Below are positions 26,863-36,100 of a stretch of DNA of 41,247 nucleotides, one piece after another (position 1 is the stretch's first letter; the number at the start of each line of letters is the position of its first letter). The notes below the pieces were generated by a model. The model did not search any database. It was not told where the DNA came from and was given only the letters and a program-made list of their open reading frames with translations. The translations under genes were made by a program, and so were the position numbers. Source of the DNA: an uncultured Prevotella sp. (GTDB lineage: Bacteria; Bacteroidota; Bacteroidia; Bacteroidales; Bacteroidaceae); assembly GCA_946614435.1 (NCBI GenBank), contig CAMOGW010000005.1, positions 87,147 through 128,393 of the forward strand, in the 5' to 3' direction.

Positions 26863-26877
26863 TTTTTTTGGGGGGGG
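26863..26877 (-). repeat. T7-G8 homopolymer tract upstream of trpA
   Basis: Seven T (26863-26869) followed by eight G (26870-26877) on the plus strand, 16-30 nt before the trpA start. Such runs are prone to replication slippage. Confidence 0.9.
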
Positions 26878-26884
26878 ATGGGGC

Positions 26885-26941
26885 TTATAGGTCTTATAAG
26901 ACTTATGGGACTTATAGGACTTATAGGACCTATGGGTCTTA
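26885..26941 (-). repeat. 9-bp repeat array starting at the trpF stop codon
   Basis: Six clear 9-bp units (26885-26938) and a degenerate seventh (26876-26884) follow the trpF TAA (26939-26941). On the coding strand the pattern is TAA, then GNCYYATAA repeated, in the same register as at the other two gene junctions. Confidence 0.92.
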
Positions 26942-27637
26942 TAGCAGTTCTTTGAGGAACCGGCTGAGGGCCTCAACGTCCTTCATGCCCGGCTCTGTCT
27001 CAAAGCGTGAGTTCAGGTCGATGCCGATGCACTTGGGGTGGTGGAAAGCCTTGATGCACGCTGCGTCATCGGGGCCTATGCCACCACTCAGCAGGAAAGG
27101 CTTCGCGCCGTCGTAGGCTTCGAGTACGCTCCAGTCAAACTGACGGCCACTGCCGCCAACGGTCTTGCTCTGTGTGTCGAACAAGAAGTAATCTACGCAG
27201 TCCTCGTACTGCTTGCAGGAGGCTATCGCCTCACTGCTCAGCAACGGGTCGCCAGTGGGAATGCTGATGGCCTTGATGAACTGTAAGCCCGGGCGAATGT
27301 CGGGATCGAGCGTGCGTCGCAGGTTGCGGATGAAAGTGGGCGACTCGTGACCGTGGAGCTGAATGAGATCCAACTGGTAGTTGACGGTTCGTGTAATGAT
27401 GTTCTGAGCCATCTCGTCCACGAACACGCCGACTCTTGAGACCTTTCCCCCCTGATGGAGATCGGAGGGAGCTTCCGCCCTGTCAGGAATAATTCCTGCA
27501 TGGGTGGGAATCATCGTCACGTTGCGGGGCGACTTGTCCCAGAAAATCATGCCTATCCAGTTCACTCCTAACGCGGTCACCGCACGGATGTTCTCACCGT
27601 TGCGCATGCCACACACTTTAATAATCTTGCAGTCCAT
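26939..27637 (-). CDS. trpF: Phosphoribosylanthranilate isomerase
   Basis: TrpF carries out the Amadori rearrangement of phosphoribosylanthranilate. The 232-residue protein begins [17 protein letters not shown], with the catalytic base C9 in [23 protein letters not shown] is typical, and the general acid Asp is probably the D in the C-terminal [10 protein letters not shown] or the DYFLFDT segment. It is a separate gene, not fused to trpC as in enterobacteria. It is slightly longer than many homologues because of an insertion near residues 45-60 ([16 protein letters not shown]). A 147-nt gap separates it from trpC, and its TAA is the first unit boundary of the 9-bp array leading to trpA. Confidence 0.95.
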   Translation of the reverse strand: MDCKIIKVCGMRNGENIRAVTALGVNWIGMIFWDKSPRNVTMIPTHAGIIPDRAEAPSDLHQGGKVSRVGVFVDEMAQNIITRTVNYQLDLIQLHGHESPTFIRNLRRTLDPDIRPGLQFIKAISIPTGDPLLSSEAIASCKQYEDCVDYFLFDTQSKTVGGSGRQFDWSVLEAYDGAKPFLLSGGIGPDDAACIKAFHHPKCIGIDLNSRFETEPGMKDVEALSRFLKELL

Positions 27638-27658
27638 ATTTCAAGTTTGATTCTTCTC

Positions 27659-27775
27659 TTATTTTTTAAGTTCTTCACGTTGTCTCGTTGCCTGTCGTGC
27701 AAAGGGCTTCCAGGTGCCGCTCAATGCCCCGGTTCGGTCATCTATCGACCGAGAGTCGGTCCGTTCTTCGGTCAA
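27659..27775 (-). other. Open frame continuing past the trpC stop (possible 38-codon small ORF)
   Basis: After the trpC TGA the same frame stays open from a TTG at 27775 to a TAA at 27659. The translation is LTEERTDSRSIDDRTGALSG followed by a basic end (TWKPFARQATRQREELKK). It fills nearly all of the 147-nt trpC-trpF gap. The DNA also contains several TCGGTC/GACCGA inverted repeats (27733-27773), so the region could instead be a structured spacer. No ATG is present. Confidence 0.25.
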
Positions 27776-27784
27776 AATGTGCTG

Positions 27785-28537
27785 TCAAACCTGCGGAAAT
27801 CGAATCTTCTCAATAAAAGCAGCAAGGGCTTGTCCTGGATTGGGCGCTTTCATGAAGGTCTCTCCAATGAGGAATCCGCTGAATCCGGCGCTTTGCAATT
27901 CCCTGATGACGTGTGTGCTGCTTATTCCGCTTTCGCTTATTTTGACGGTTCCTTTCGGGAGCTTTTCTGCCATGCGGAACGAGTGCTCTACATCGGTTAC
28001 GAATGAGCCTAAATGGCGGTTGTTGATACCGCATAAGTCAGGCTCCAGCTCGGCATAGTCTAACTCGTCTTCGCCGTGCATCTCAAGTAGCACCTCCAGG
28101 CCCATTGAATGGGCTTTGTCCATGAGCACTCGGCACTGTTGTCTTGACAGACAGGCCGCTATGAGCAGTACAGCCGAGGCACCGCAGAGCAGGGCTTCAT
28201 AGAGCTGCAGCTCGTCGATGACGAAGTTCTTATACAGGATGGGGAGGGTCACTCCCGACTGTCTCGCCTCCATAATAAAACGGTCGTGACCGCCAAAATA
28301 TTGTTTATCGGTGAGGATGGAGAGTGCAGCGGCTCCGTTCTGTTGGTAGCTCAGGGGAATCTCGCCGGCTCGTCCATCTTCCTTGATCCACCCCTTTGAG
28401 GGCGAGCGCCGTTTGAACTCGGCGATGATGCCCGTGTCGCTCTTCAGGAGCGCTTCGCGCAGTGAAGGCTTCTTGGCACGCATCTGTGCCAGTTCCGTTT
28501 GCTTGTGCGCAATGATTTGTTCTAAGATGTCAGCCAT
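27785..28537 (-). CDS. trpC: Indole-3-glycerol phosphate synthase
   Basis: TrpC closes the indole ring with loss of CO2. The 250-residue protein starts MADILEQIIAHKQTELAQMR and contains the active-site motif IAEFKRRSPSKG (residues 38-49, with catalytic Lys and Glu). VLLEMHGEDELDYA, CGINNRHLGSFVTDVEHS and ISESGISS follow in the expected order. It starts 3 nt after the trpD stop, so the two are tightly coupled. Downstream there is a 147-nt gap before trpF, in which its frame remains open after the TGA. Confidence 0.96.
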   Translation of the reverse strand: MADILEQIIAHKQTELAQMRAKKPSLREALLKSDTGIIAEFKRRSPSKGWIKEDGRAGEIPLSYQQNGAAALSILTDKQYFGGHDRFIMEARQSGVTLPILYKNFVIDELQLYEALLCGASAVLLIAACLSRQQCRVLMDKAHSMGLEVLLEMHGEDELDYAELEPDLCGINNRHLGSFVTDVEHSFRMAEKLPKGTVKISESGISSTHVIRELQSAGFSGFLIGETFMKAPNPGQALAAFIEKIRFPQV

Positions 28538-28540
28538 TGT

Positions 28541-29539
28541 TCAGGAGTTGATTTCCACGAATTTCTTAAACGTCCGAAGTGCCGCTCCGCTGTCGATACT
28601 GGTGCGGGCGATGTCAATACACTCTTCGATGCTCTTCTGTCCGCGTTCCAGTACCTGAATGCCGAAGGCGGCATTGGCCAGCACAATGTTCTTCTGAGCC
28701 GGCAGGCAACGGTTCTCCAGCACTGAGTCGAATATCTGCTTGGCTTCCTCCTCAGTGGCACCAGCCACGAGCTCTTCGGGTTTGGCCCTCTCAAAGCCGA
28801 GGTCAGTGGGCGAGAAGATTTTCTCGTAGTGATTGGTCGTCACCTTGAAGTCGCCCGTGAGCGATATCTCGTCGTAGCCGTCGATGGTGTTCACGATGCC
28901 ATAGTCGATACCGATTCGCTGATACACATTATTATAAAGACGCATCTGGTCGAGATTGGCCACGCCGAGCAGCTGGCACTGTGGCTGCGAGGGGTTGACA
29001 ATAGGGCCCAGCAGATTGAAGAACGTGGGGAAGGGCAGTGCCTTGCGAATGGGGCCTACGAACTTCATGGCACGCGCAAAAAGCTGAGCGTGCAGATAGA
29101 CAATGCCGCACTCATTGAGGCTGCGGTTCAGGCGGTCGATATTGTCGGTGAACTTCACGCCGTGGTTGGCTATCACGTTTGAGGCTCCGCTGGTGCTGGT
29201 GGCGGCATAGTTGCCGTGTTTGGCCACCTTATAGCCAGCTCCGGCTATGACAAAGCAGGAGGTGGTAGAGATGTTGAAGGTGTTCTTGCGGTCGCCGCCA
29301 GTGCCCACCACGTCGATGTAGCGGTCGCACTGCAGCGGAACAGGCACGCCGGTCTCCAGAATGCCGTCGCGGAAGCCCAACAGCTCGTCAACCGTGATGC
29401 CGCGCATCTGCAAGCCCGTAATGAGGGCGGTTACTTGTTCGGTGGGATATGCGCTCTTGGTGATGCCCACCAGAATGTTCTTGGTCTCCTCACGAGTGAG
29501 TTCCTCGTGGTTGAGAATCTTGGCTAAAATTTCTTTCAT
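28541..29539 (-). CDS. trpD: Anthranilate phosphoribosyltransferase
   Basis: TrpD joins anthranilate to PRPP. The 332-residue protein has the conserved GTGGD (residues 79-83), the KHGNYAATSTSGASNV region near 107-122 and the FFNLLGPIVNPSQP segment near 175-190. It is a stand-alone transferase, not fused to TrpG. Its ATG overlaps the trpG stop (ATGA, 4 nt), a sign of translational coupling with the glutaminase. Confidence 0.97.
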   Translation of the reverse strand: MKEILAKILNHEELTREETKNILVGITKSAYPTEQVTALITGLQMRGITVDELLGFRDGILETGVPVPLQCDRYIDVVGTGGDRKNTFNISTTSCFVIAGAGYKVAKHGNYAATSTSGASNVIANHGVKFTDNIDRLNRSLNECGIVYLHAQLFARAMKFVGPIRKALPFPTFFNLLGPIVNPSQPQCQLLGVANLDQMRLYNNVYQRIGIDYGIVNTIDGYDEISLTGDFKVTTNHYEKIFSPTDLGFERAKPEELVAGATEEEAKQIFDSVLENRCLPAQKNIVLANAAFGIQVLERGQKSIEECIDIARTSIDSGAALRTFKKFVEINS

Positions 29540-30099
29540 GCGTCTATAAAGTTTTTGATGATGGTACGTCCTTGTGGGGTAAGCACAGACTCAGGGTGAA
29601 ACTGAATGCCGTGGATGTCGAAGTCTCGGTGGCGCAGGGCCATGATCTGTCCTTCGTCGCTCTCTGCAGTGATTTCCAGACAGGTGGGGAAATCTTCCTT
29701 TGACACCACCCATGAATGGTAGCGGCCTATGGTGATGGAACTGTCTAACCCATTGAAAATCGGGTCGTTGGATGTGATGTGACAGGGCGTGGCGACACCG
29801 TGGAAGACTTCTGAAAGGTTCTCTAATTTGCCGCCGAAAGCCTCGCCGATGGCCTGATGCCCCAGACAGACACCGAGGATGGGCTTGCGACCGGCATAGG
29901 TGCGAATCACGTCGAGTAGCAATCCGGCCTCAGAGGGAATGCCCGGGCCGGGCGAAAGGATAATCTTGTCGAACGCTTCGAGTCGTGGAAGCTCGAACTG
30001 GTCGTTGCGTAGCACGGTGACCTCGGCACCGAGTTCTTTCACCAAATGACTCAGATTGTAGGTGAATGAGTCGTAGTTGTCGATGATAACTATTTTCAT
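29536..30099 (-). CDS. trpG: Anthranilate synthase glutaminase subunit
   Basis: TrpG supplies ammonia from glutamine to TrpE. The 187-residue class I amidotransferase shows IIDNYDSFTYNL at the start, ILSPGPGIP, the nucleophile Cys in GVCLGHQAIGEAFGG and the His-Glu pair in GIQFHPESVLTPQG. Its start codon lies inside the last unit of the 9-bp array that fills the trpE-trpG spacer, so the array must also supply whatever serves as its ribosome binding region. No purine-rich Shine-Dalgarno sequence is visible. Confidence 0.97.
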   Translation of the reverse strand: MKIVIIDNYDSFTYNLSHLVKELGAEVTVLRNDQFELPRLEAFDKIILSPGPGIPSEAGLLLDVIRTYAGRKPILGVCLGHQAIGEAFGGKLENLSEVFHGVATPCHITSNDPIFNGLDSSITIGRYHSWVVSKEDFPTCLEITAESDEGQIMALRHRDFDIHGIQFHPESVLTPQGRTIIKNFIDA

Positions 30100-30152
30100 A
30101 GGACTTATATGACTTATGGGACTTATATGACTTATGGGACTTATATGACTTA
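30097..30152 (-). repeat. 9-bp repeat array spanning trpE stop to trpG start
   Basis: Five perfect alternating 9-bp units (30105-30149; TTATATGAC and TTATGGGAC on plus, an 18-bp superperiod) run from the trpE TAA (30150-30152) to a last, altered unit that contains the trpG ATG (30097-30099). The whole 50-bp spacer is repeat. Confidence 0.95.
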
Positions 30153-31541
30153 TAGGGTTCCGGCTTTCTCAATGGCTCGCCGCAGTGCCCCCAGCTTGTT
30201 GTTCACTTCCTGTAGCTCGTAGTCCTCGTTGCTCTTGGCCACGATGCCTCCACCGGCCTGGAACCACAGCTCGCCGTTGCGCGAGACGAAGGTGCGGATG
30301 GTGATGGCCTGATTGAGCGAGCCGTTGAGCCCGATGACTCCGATGCAGCCGCCGTAGGCTCCACGGTTGTGCGGCTCATATTCGGAAATGAGCTGCATGG
30401 CACGCACTTTGGGCGCTCCACTCAGCGTTCCGGCGGGGAAGGTGTCAATGAAAGCTTTGATGGGGTCGGCACCATCGTCCAGCTCGCCCGAAACGCGGCT
30501 CACCAGATGGATGACGTGCGAATAGTACTGAATGTCCTTGTAGTAATCTACCTGCACGTTGTGGCAGTTGCGCGACAGGTCGTTGCGGGCCAGGTCAACC
30601 AGCATCACGTGCTCGGCATTCTCCTTCGGGTCGTTGCGCAGGAATTCGGCCCCCTTTCGGTCAGCCTCGGCATCGCCAGTGCGCTTTGTCGTGCCAGCTA
30701 TCGGGTCAATGTAGGCTTTACGGCCTTCAATGCGGCAGTGCGTCTCGGGACTGGAGCCGAAGATGCGGAAGCCGCCGAAGTCGAAGTAGAACAGGTAGGG
30801 TGAGGGGTTAATGCTGCGCAGGGTGCGATAGAGCTTGAAGTCGTCGCCCTCATATTGCTGGACAAATCGGCGTGAGAGCACAATCTGGAACACGTCGCCG
30901 CGCAGACAGTGCTGAATGCCGCGTCGGATGTTGGCCTTATGCTCGTCGTCGGAAAGCGTAGAGCGCACGTCTCCTATGGGATGGAAGTCGTAGGCTTGCA
31001 CGTTGGTCTTGTTCATCGACTTGTAGATAGCATCAATGTCACTCTCGCTGCCCAGCGACACGATAGTGAGCTGGTTGTTGAAATGGTCGAACACGATGAT
31101 GTCGCGAAACAGAATGTAGAGCACGTCGGGCGCGTCGTTCTTCTCCTGTGTCTCGTCCTTTATGGCAATCTGTTCGAAATAGCGCACAGCATTGAACGAC
31201 GTATAGCCGAAGAGACCGCAATAGTCGTGGTGCTCACCTCTCACGTGAATGTTGTCTATGAGCGCGTGGATGGCTTCGGCAGTGCCGAATCGGGTGTTGA
31301 TGTCCTGTCGGAGAGCGGTGCCGTCGGGATATTTGACTGTAGCAGTACCGTGAGCGATGGCAACCGAGGCAATGGGGTGGATGCCGATGAACGAGCGGGC
31401 ATTGCTCTGTTCGTGATAGTCAGAACTCTCCATCAGCGCACTTTGCGGATAGAGGTCGCGCAGCCGCATATAGACTCCTACCGGGGTGTAGAGGTCGGCC
31501 AGGATGGTGCGCGAAGTGGTGGTGTAATTAAAAGTTTCCAT
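30150..31541 (-). CDS. trpE: Anthranilate synthase component I
   Basis: TrpE makes anthranilate from chorismate with ammonia from TrpG. The 463-residue protein has an N-terminal regulatory region with ALMESSDYHEQSNARSFIG (about residues 35-55), which corresponds to the LLES/tryptophan-binding element, so feedback inhibition by Trp is likely. The C-terminal chorismate-binding domain shows DVFQIVLSRRF, PSPYLFYFDFG, SPETHCRIEGRKAYIDPIAG, the AGTLSGAPKVRAMQLI motif and GGCIGVIGLNG. Its ATG overlaps the trpB 3' end by 14 nt. Its TAA stop is the start of the 9-bp array before trpG. Confidence 0.97.
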   Translation of the reverse strand: METFNYTTTSRTILADLYTPVGVYMRLRDLYPQSALMESSDYHEQSNARSFIGIHPIASVAIAHGTATVKYPDGTALRQDINTRFGTAEAIHALIDNIHVRGEHHDYCGLFGYTSFNAVRYFEQIAIKDETQEKNDAPDVLYILFRDIIVFDHFNNQLTIVSLGSESDIDAIYKSMNKTNVQAYDFHPIGDVRSTLSDDEHKANIRRGIQHCLRGDVFQIVLSRRFVQQYEGDDFKLYRTLRSINPSPYLFYFDFGGFRIFGSSPETHCRIEGRKAYIDPIAGTTKRTGDAEADRKGAEFLRNDPKENAEHVMLVDLARNDLSRNCHNVQVDYYKDIQYYSHVIHLVSRVSGELDDGADPIKAFIDTFPAGTLSGAPKVRAMQLISEYEPHNRGAYGGCIGVIGLNGSLNQAITIRTFVSRNGELWFQAGGGIVAKSNEDYELQEVNNKLGALRRAIEKAGTL

Positions 31542-32730
31542 ATTCTCCAGCTAAGTTCTTGTTGTTCAGATAGGTTTCTACGTCCTTGTCGCCGCGTCCG
31601 CTCACCGTGAGCACCACTACGTCGTCTTTACGGAACTGCATCTTCGGGAGAACGGCCAAGGCATGGGCAGACTCCAGTGCGGGGATGATGCCTTCCATGC
31701 GCGTCAGTTCGTAGGCGGCACGTATGGCCTCGTCGTCGTTGATGCTATAGACGGTGGCGCGATGCTGTGTGGCCAGGTTGGCGTGCATGGGACCGATGCC
31801 GGGATAGTCGAGTCCGGCAGAGATGCTTTCTGCTTCAATGATCTGTCCGTCAGGCGTTTGCATGACCAGTGTCTTGGCTCCGTGGAGGATGCCCATGCGG
31901 CCCACATGAATGGTTGCGGCTGTATGGCCAGTGTCGGCTCCTTGTCCGCCTGCTTCGGCCAGCACAATCTTCACCCGTTCGTCGTCAATGTAGTGGTAGA
32001 TGGTACCGGCAGCATTGGAGCCGCCGCCCACGCAGGCCATAAGGTAGTCGGGACAGTCGCGCCCGATTTTCTCTTGCAGTTGTGCTTTGATCTCCTTCGA
32101 GATGATGCTCTGCAGACGGGCTACCATGTCGGGGTAGGGGTGAGGCCCTACGGTAGAGCCGATGATGTAGAACGTGTCGGAAGGATGGCAGCACCAGTCG
32201 CGAATGGCCTCATTGGTGGCATCCTTGAGAGTCCAGTTGCCTGTCTTCACGGGGCGGACCTCAGCTCCCAGCATCTTCATGCGTTCCACGTTCACGTGCT
32301 GTCGCTCCACGTCGAGCGCTCCTTGATAGACCACGCACGGCATGTCCATGAGTGCACACACCGTAGCTGTGGCCACACCGTGCTGTCCAGCGCCCGTCTC
32401 GGCAATGATGCGCTTCTTGCCCATCTTCTTTGCCAGCAGAATCTGTCCGATGGTGTTGTTGATTTTGTGAGCGCCCGTGTGGTTCAGGTCCTCACGCTTC
32501 AGGTAGAGACGGCATCCGTACTTCTCGCTCATGCGCCGCGCATAATAAAGAGGAGAGGGGCGGCCCACGTAGTCGCGCAGCAGCGACATGTACTCCTGTT
32601 GGAACTCGTCAGACTCCAGGATGGGCAGGTATTGTTCCTGCAGGTTCTTCACCGTGGCATAGAGAATCTCGGGAACATAGGCACCGCCAAACGCTCCGTA
32701 GAATCCCTGTTGATTGACTAAATAGCTCAT
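31528..32730 (-). CDS. trpB: Tryptophan synthase beta subunit
   Basis: TrpB condenses indole with serine using PLP. The 400-residue protein carries the PLP lysine K89 in LNHTGAHKINN, with KREDL before it and ETGAGQHGVATA after it. ACVGGGSNAAGT binds the cofactor phosphate, and TVSGRGDKD is near the end. In this genus trpB is the first gene of the operon, far from trpA. The leader peptide and terminator lie between its start and the promoter, so attenuation would control the entire pathway. Confidence 0.98.
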   Translation of the reverse strand: MSYLVNQQGFYGAFGGAYVPEILYATVKNLQEQYLPILESDEFQQEYMSLLRDYVGRPSPLYYARRMSEKYGCRLYLKREDLNHTGAHKINNTIGQILLAKKMGKKRIIAETGAGQHGVATATVCALMDMPCVVYQGALDVERQHVNVERMKMLGAEVRPVKTGNWTLKDATNEAIRDWCCHPSDTFYIIGSTVGPHPYPDMVARLQSIISKEIKAQLQEKIGRDCPDYLMACVGGGSNAAGTIYHYIDDERVKIVLAEAGGQGADTGHTAATIHVGRMGILHGAKTLVMQTPDGQIIEAESISAGLDYPGIGPMHANLATQHRATVYSINDDEAIRAAYELTRMEGIIPALESAHALAVLPKMQFRKDDVVVLTVSGRGDKDVETYLNNKNLAGEYGNF

Positions 32731-32778
32731 AGCTTACTGTTTTTATGTTATAAAGTTTTTATGTGGTTGCTCTTATCG

Positions 32779-32810
32779 AAAAAAGGCCCGCCGTAAGAAC
32801 GACGAGCCTT
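32779..32810 (-). terminator. Transcription attenuator terminator of the trp operon
   Basis: On the minus strand AAGGCTCGTCG (32800-32810) pairs with CGGCGGGCCTT (32783-32793) through an 11-bp stem with two G-U pairs, followed by TTTTTT (32779-32784). It lies between the leader peptide and trpB in the same direction, 49 nt before the trpB ATG. AGCC just after the leader stop can pair with GGCT of the first arm to form an alternative structure. Confidence 0.85.
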
Positions 32811-32845
32811 GTTTTCTTTTCAGCAAGATGCATGCGGCTGGTTTC

Positions 32846-32902
32846 TCACGACTGTTTCAATCTTGAGTTGCGCCACCACCATGCATTTGCGTTCATTGTC
32901 AT
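32846..32902 (-). CDS. trpL: trp operon leader peptide with three tandem Trp codons
   Basis: The 18-codon ORF reads MTMNANAWWWRNSRLKQS and stops at TGA. Three consecutive TGG codons in an 18-residue peptide, about 20 nt after a clear promoter and upstream of a terminator and trpB, are the hallmark of ribosome-mediated attenuation. The TGG region and the sequence just after the stop are complementary: ATGCATG around 32883-32893 pairs with the same palindrome near 32828-32836, extended by TGG/CCA. Thus regions 1:2, 2:3 and 3:4 of an E. coli-like attenuator can be drawn. A ribosome stalled at the Trp codons would free region 2 to block the terminator. A second in-frame ATG at 32896 could also be the start. 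Confidence 0.88.
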   Translation of the reverse strand: MTMNANAWWWRNSRLKQS

Positions 32903-32930
32903 GAGTCTAAAGTTTAGTTGATTCTTGGTT

Positions 32931-32963
32931 GCAAAGATATGCACTTTTATCTGAACAAACAAA
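32931..32963 (-). promoter_or_regulatory. trp operon promoter
   Basis: TTTG (32960-32963), a 20-nt spacer and TATCTTTGC (32931-32939) on the minus strand form a near-ideal Bacteroidetes promoter. The leader ATG is 29 nt downstream of the -7 box. The rest of the 32731-33134 intergenic stretch holds the leader, the terminator and the divergent promoter at 33076. Confidence 0.82.
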
Positions 32964-33075
32964 TATTTTTGCATGTTTTTTCGTAGAAAAGCGTATTCTT
33001 GCATATTTATTGCATGCGCTTTACTATTCTTTCGTTAATCTTCTCAAAAAACGACAATGTTTTGAGTTTTTTTCC

Positions 33076-33084
33076 TATATTTGC
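33076..33084 (+). promoter_or_regulatory. Promoter -7 box of the GH128-like operon
   Basis: TATATTTGC lies 51 nt before the ATG at 33135. A TTTG at 33061-33064 is too close to be a regular -33 element. Confidence 0.6.
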
Positions 33085-33134
33085 AACGTATTACTAACTG
33101 AGTAAGAATAAAAACCAAAATCTTTATAAAAACA

Positions 33135-36100
33135 ATGACTTTAAAACTACGACTATCATTTGTAACATTGTTACTCATGATGTTGACTGTACCGGGATGG
33201 GCAGCCAACACGAAAACGACCGTGGAACAGGTGACCAGCACCGTCACGCTTTCTACCGACGTTGATTACATCATTACCAGTGCAACCCCGTTTTCGGGTA
33301 CTGATGCAATCGTAAACATCACCAACACCGACCATGCCGTGCTTATACTCGATGCCGTCAGACCGTCGAAAGCAATCAGCAGCTGGCTGAAGTATGTGCA
33401 GATTAATGGTCAGAAAGCAGTGAACAACACCAACTGCCAGGTGAAAATCTACAATTTGGGTTGTATTATCCTGCCTTATCCAGATGGCGATAACTTCAAG
33501 CCCCTGACCGTTTATTCAGAGAAGAATTTTGAAGGTGAGTCATGCAATGACTTCGGGCTGGAGAACACCGGTGGCTACATGAACACACTGACCGAGGAGA
33601 AACTGAACAACCGCATCAGCTCGTTCAAGCTGAAGCGCGGCTATATGGTGACGTTTGCCCTGAAAGATGGTGGTCGTGGCTATAGCCGTTGCTTCATTGC
33701 TGCCGACAAGGATATTGAGATGGCTTCTATGCCTGGCATTCTCGACAATTCCATCTCATCGTATCGTGTGTTCAAGTGGTACGATTGCGGTAAGAAACAG
33801 CTGGCCAACTACATGGACAAGACTGCCTTGACTGCGCTCAATGTGCAGAGTAGCTACGACTGGGGACAGGGCAACAGCAGTTTCCTGCCCGACTTCGAGT
33901 GGGTTCCGAACCATATCTATGAGGATTATCCCTCATCGTCAACCATCGGAAAGACGATGCAGTCGCCTCACACGAAGAACAACAACGAGCCTCGTAACTC
34001 GTCGGATGACCACCCACAGGACTTGACTACAATCCTGAACAACTGGGAGAATATGATGCGCACAGGCTTGCGTCTCTGTTCACCTGCTTCATGGGACGGT
34101 AGTGACTATTGGAATGCCACTGGTTTCTTGGCTGACTTCTTGGATTCTATCGATGCCCGTGGGTGGCGTTGCGACATTATTGATTTGCACTGTTATTGGG
34201 CTGAAGGCAGTTTCGGCAATATTGCAAACTGGGCAAATAAGTACAAACGTCCCATTTGGATTTCGGAGTGGTGCTGGGGCGCTTCATGGAATAATAATGG
34301 CGCTTTTGCTAGTGGCGTGACAGAAGCAAATGTGCGTGATGCACTACAGCGAATCTGCACAAATCTGAATAGTTGGGACTACGTGGAGCGCTACTACTAT
34401 TGGAACGGCGAGCGCGACCCGTCGCGTCTCTATAAAAATAATTCGCTGACTCCTGCCGGACAATATTATGCCAGCATGAACTCTGGTCTGGGCTATAATG
34501 GCAAGTACGACTATGCGCCGAAAGTTCCCACACAATATGATCCGTCCGATCTGTCGGTGCTGTATAATAGCACGACTGGTTCAGCTCAGCTGAAGTGGAA
34601 TGACAGAAACGGTGAGATGAATGTCAGCATGAGCGTGGAACGTCGTTCTGGCATCGGAAAGACGTGGGAGAAAATTGCCGATATAGAATTGCAGGAAAGC
34701 AAGGCCGCCTATACCTACGAAGACAATGGGGCTACAAATGGTTGCCAGTATCGCGTTCATATCGTCGATGGTAAGTCGGTTGACCGCTATACGAAGGTCG
34801 TTACGGCAGTCAACAATGACTATAAGGCCGGCGATGCAATCGATGTGAATGGAACCACGATGTATCTTGGAGGAAACATGTTTACCAATGGTAATTTCGA
34901 CATGGGATTCCTTGGATGGAAGAACGGCCTTGGCGAAGAACCTGCTGCTCCTTACTTCCAAGTGGTGAAAGCTGGAGGCTACGATGACGGCACTTATTTG
35001 CAGGCTTATGGTACGGGCACACAGTCAACGGCCATGTCTATCAATACCATTTTGCCGATTGAGACTAATACCTATTATTATTTCTCGGCTGCTTCAAGTT
35101 ACATGTCATCCAGCAATGCCAGTAGATTGGGACTCAGCAAGGAGGGAAGCATATCTAATTTGGCGAAAGTGTATCTTAATAACACATCACCTAATTGGAA
35201 CATGCATAATGGTACCTTCAATAGCGACAGCTATACGGAAGCTCGTTTGTTGCTCTATAATATGGAGGCAAAGGGACAGGTGGATCAGTTGTTGCTCAGC
35301 CGTCTGTTTGAATCGCGTGAGGAGGCTATAGCCGATGGCGTGGCCAAGATGCGTGAAAAGGCCGCAATGTTCATACAGTATAACACTAAGCAGACCGACA
35401 AGTTCCCTGCATTGAACACCGAACTGACACAGACTTTGGCTGCTGTCACCACTACTGACGAAGCTGCGTTGACGACGCTGACGACAGCTGTCGATAATGC
35501 CATCAAGGCATATCGGATTCTGGAGAGTAATGAGCGCGGCGACATCCTGGCTTATGCTGAAAAACTGGCAGCCTTTAATCTTGTCGGTGTTGAGGATTTG
35601 CGTGAAAAGCTCGCTGCTGCACAGCAGGCTGTGAGTGCCGCCGAAATCGTCAGCACTTACCCCGAACTGGATATTGCAACCGACGTGTATCTGCCTCAGA
35701 CAGATGTAGAGGATCAGGTGAAGAATCCAAGCTTTGATAGTTCGATAGGATGGACAACCAAGTGCGGTACTTATACGCAAGGCGACCAGCGCATCAACTC
35801 GACTGACGAGACCACGTTCTGGAACGCTTTCTGGTCAGGCGTTGATGCAACCGATGAGACGCAGACGATGGCCATCAAGCAGAGCGTGAATTATCTTTCT
35901 CATGGTCTTTATGCACTGGAGTGCAAGGCTTCGACTGAGCACTATTGTCTGTCTGACCAGCATGGATATATCACTGATGGTACGCAGACCGAAAACACAC
36001 CGCTCCTTTCGGCTGATTTCTTTGATCTGCCCGCCATGTCGAAAAAGAATCGTTGGCAGACACTGCTCTCAGCACCTATCTATGTGGACGAGAATAGCGA

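Noticed and set aside
26848..26976. N-terminal extension of trpA to an upstream ATG
   Set aside because: It overlaps the trpF 3' end and translates only the 9-bp array. The TrpA fold starts at the ATG at 26847.
31663..32721. A 352-codon open frame on the plus strand
   Set aside because: It is antisense to trpB, whose identity is certain.
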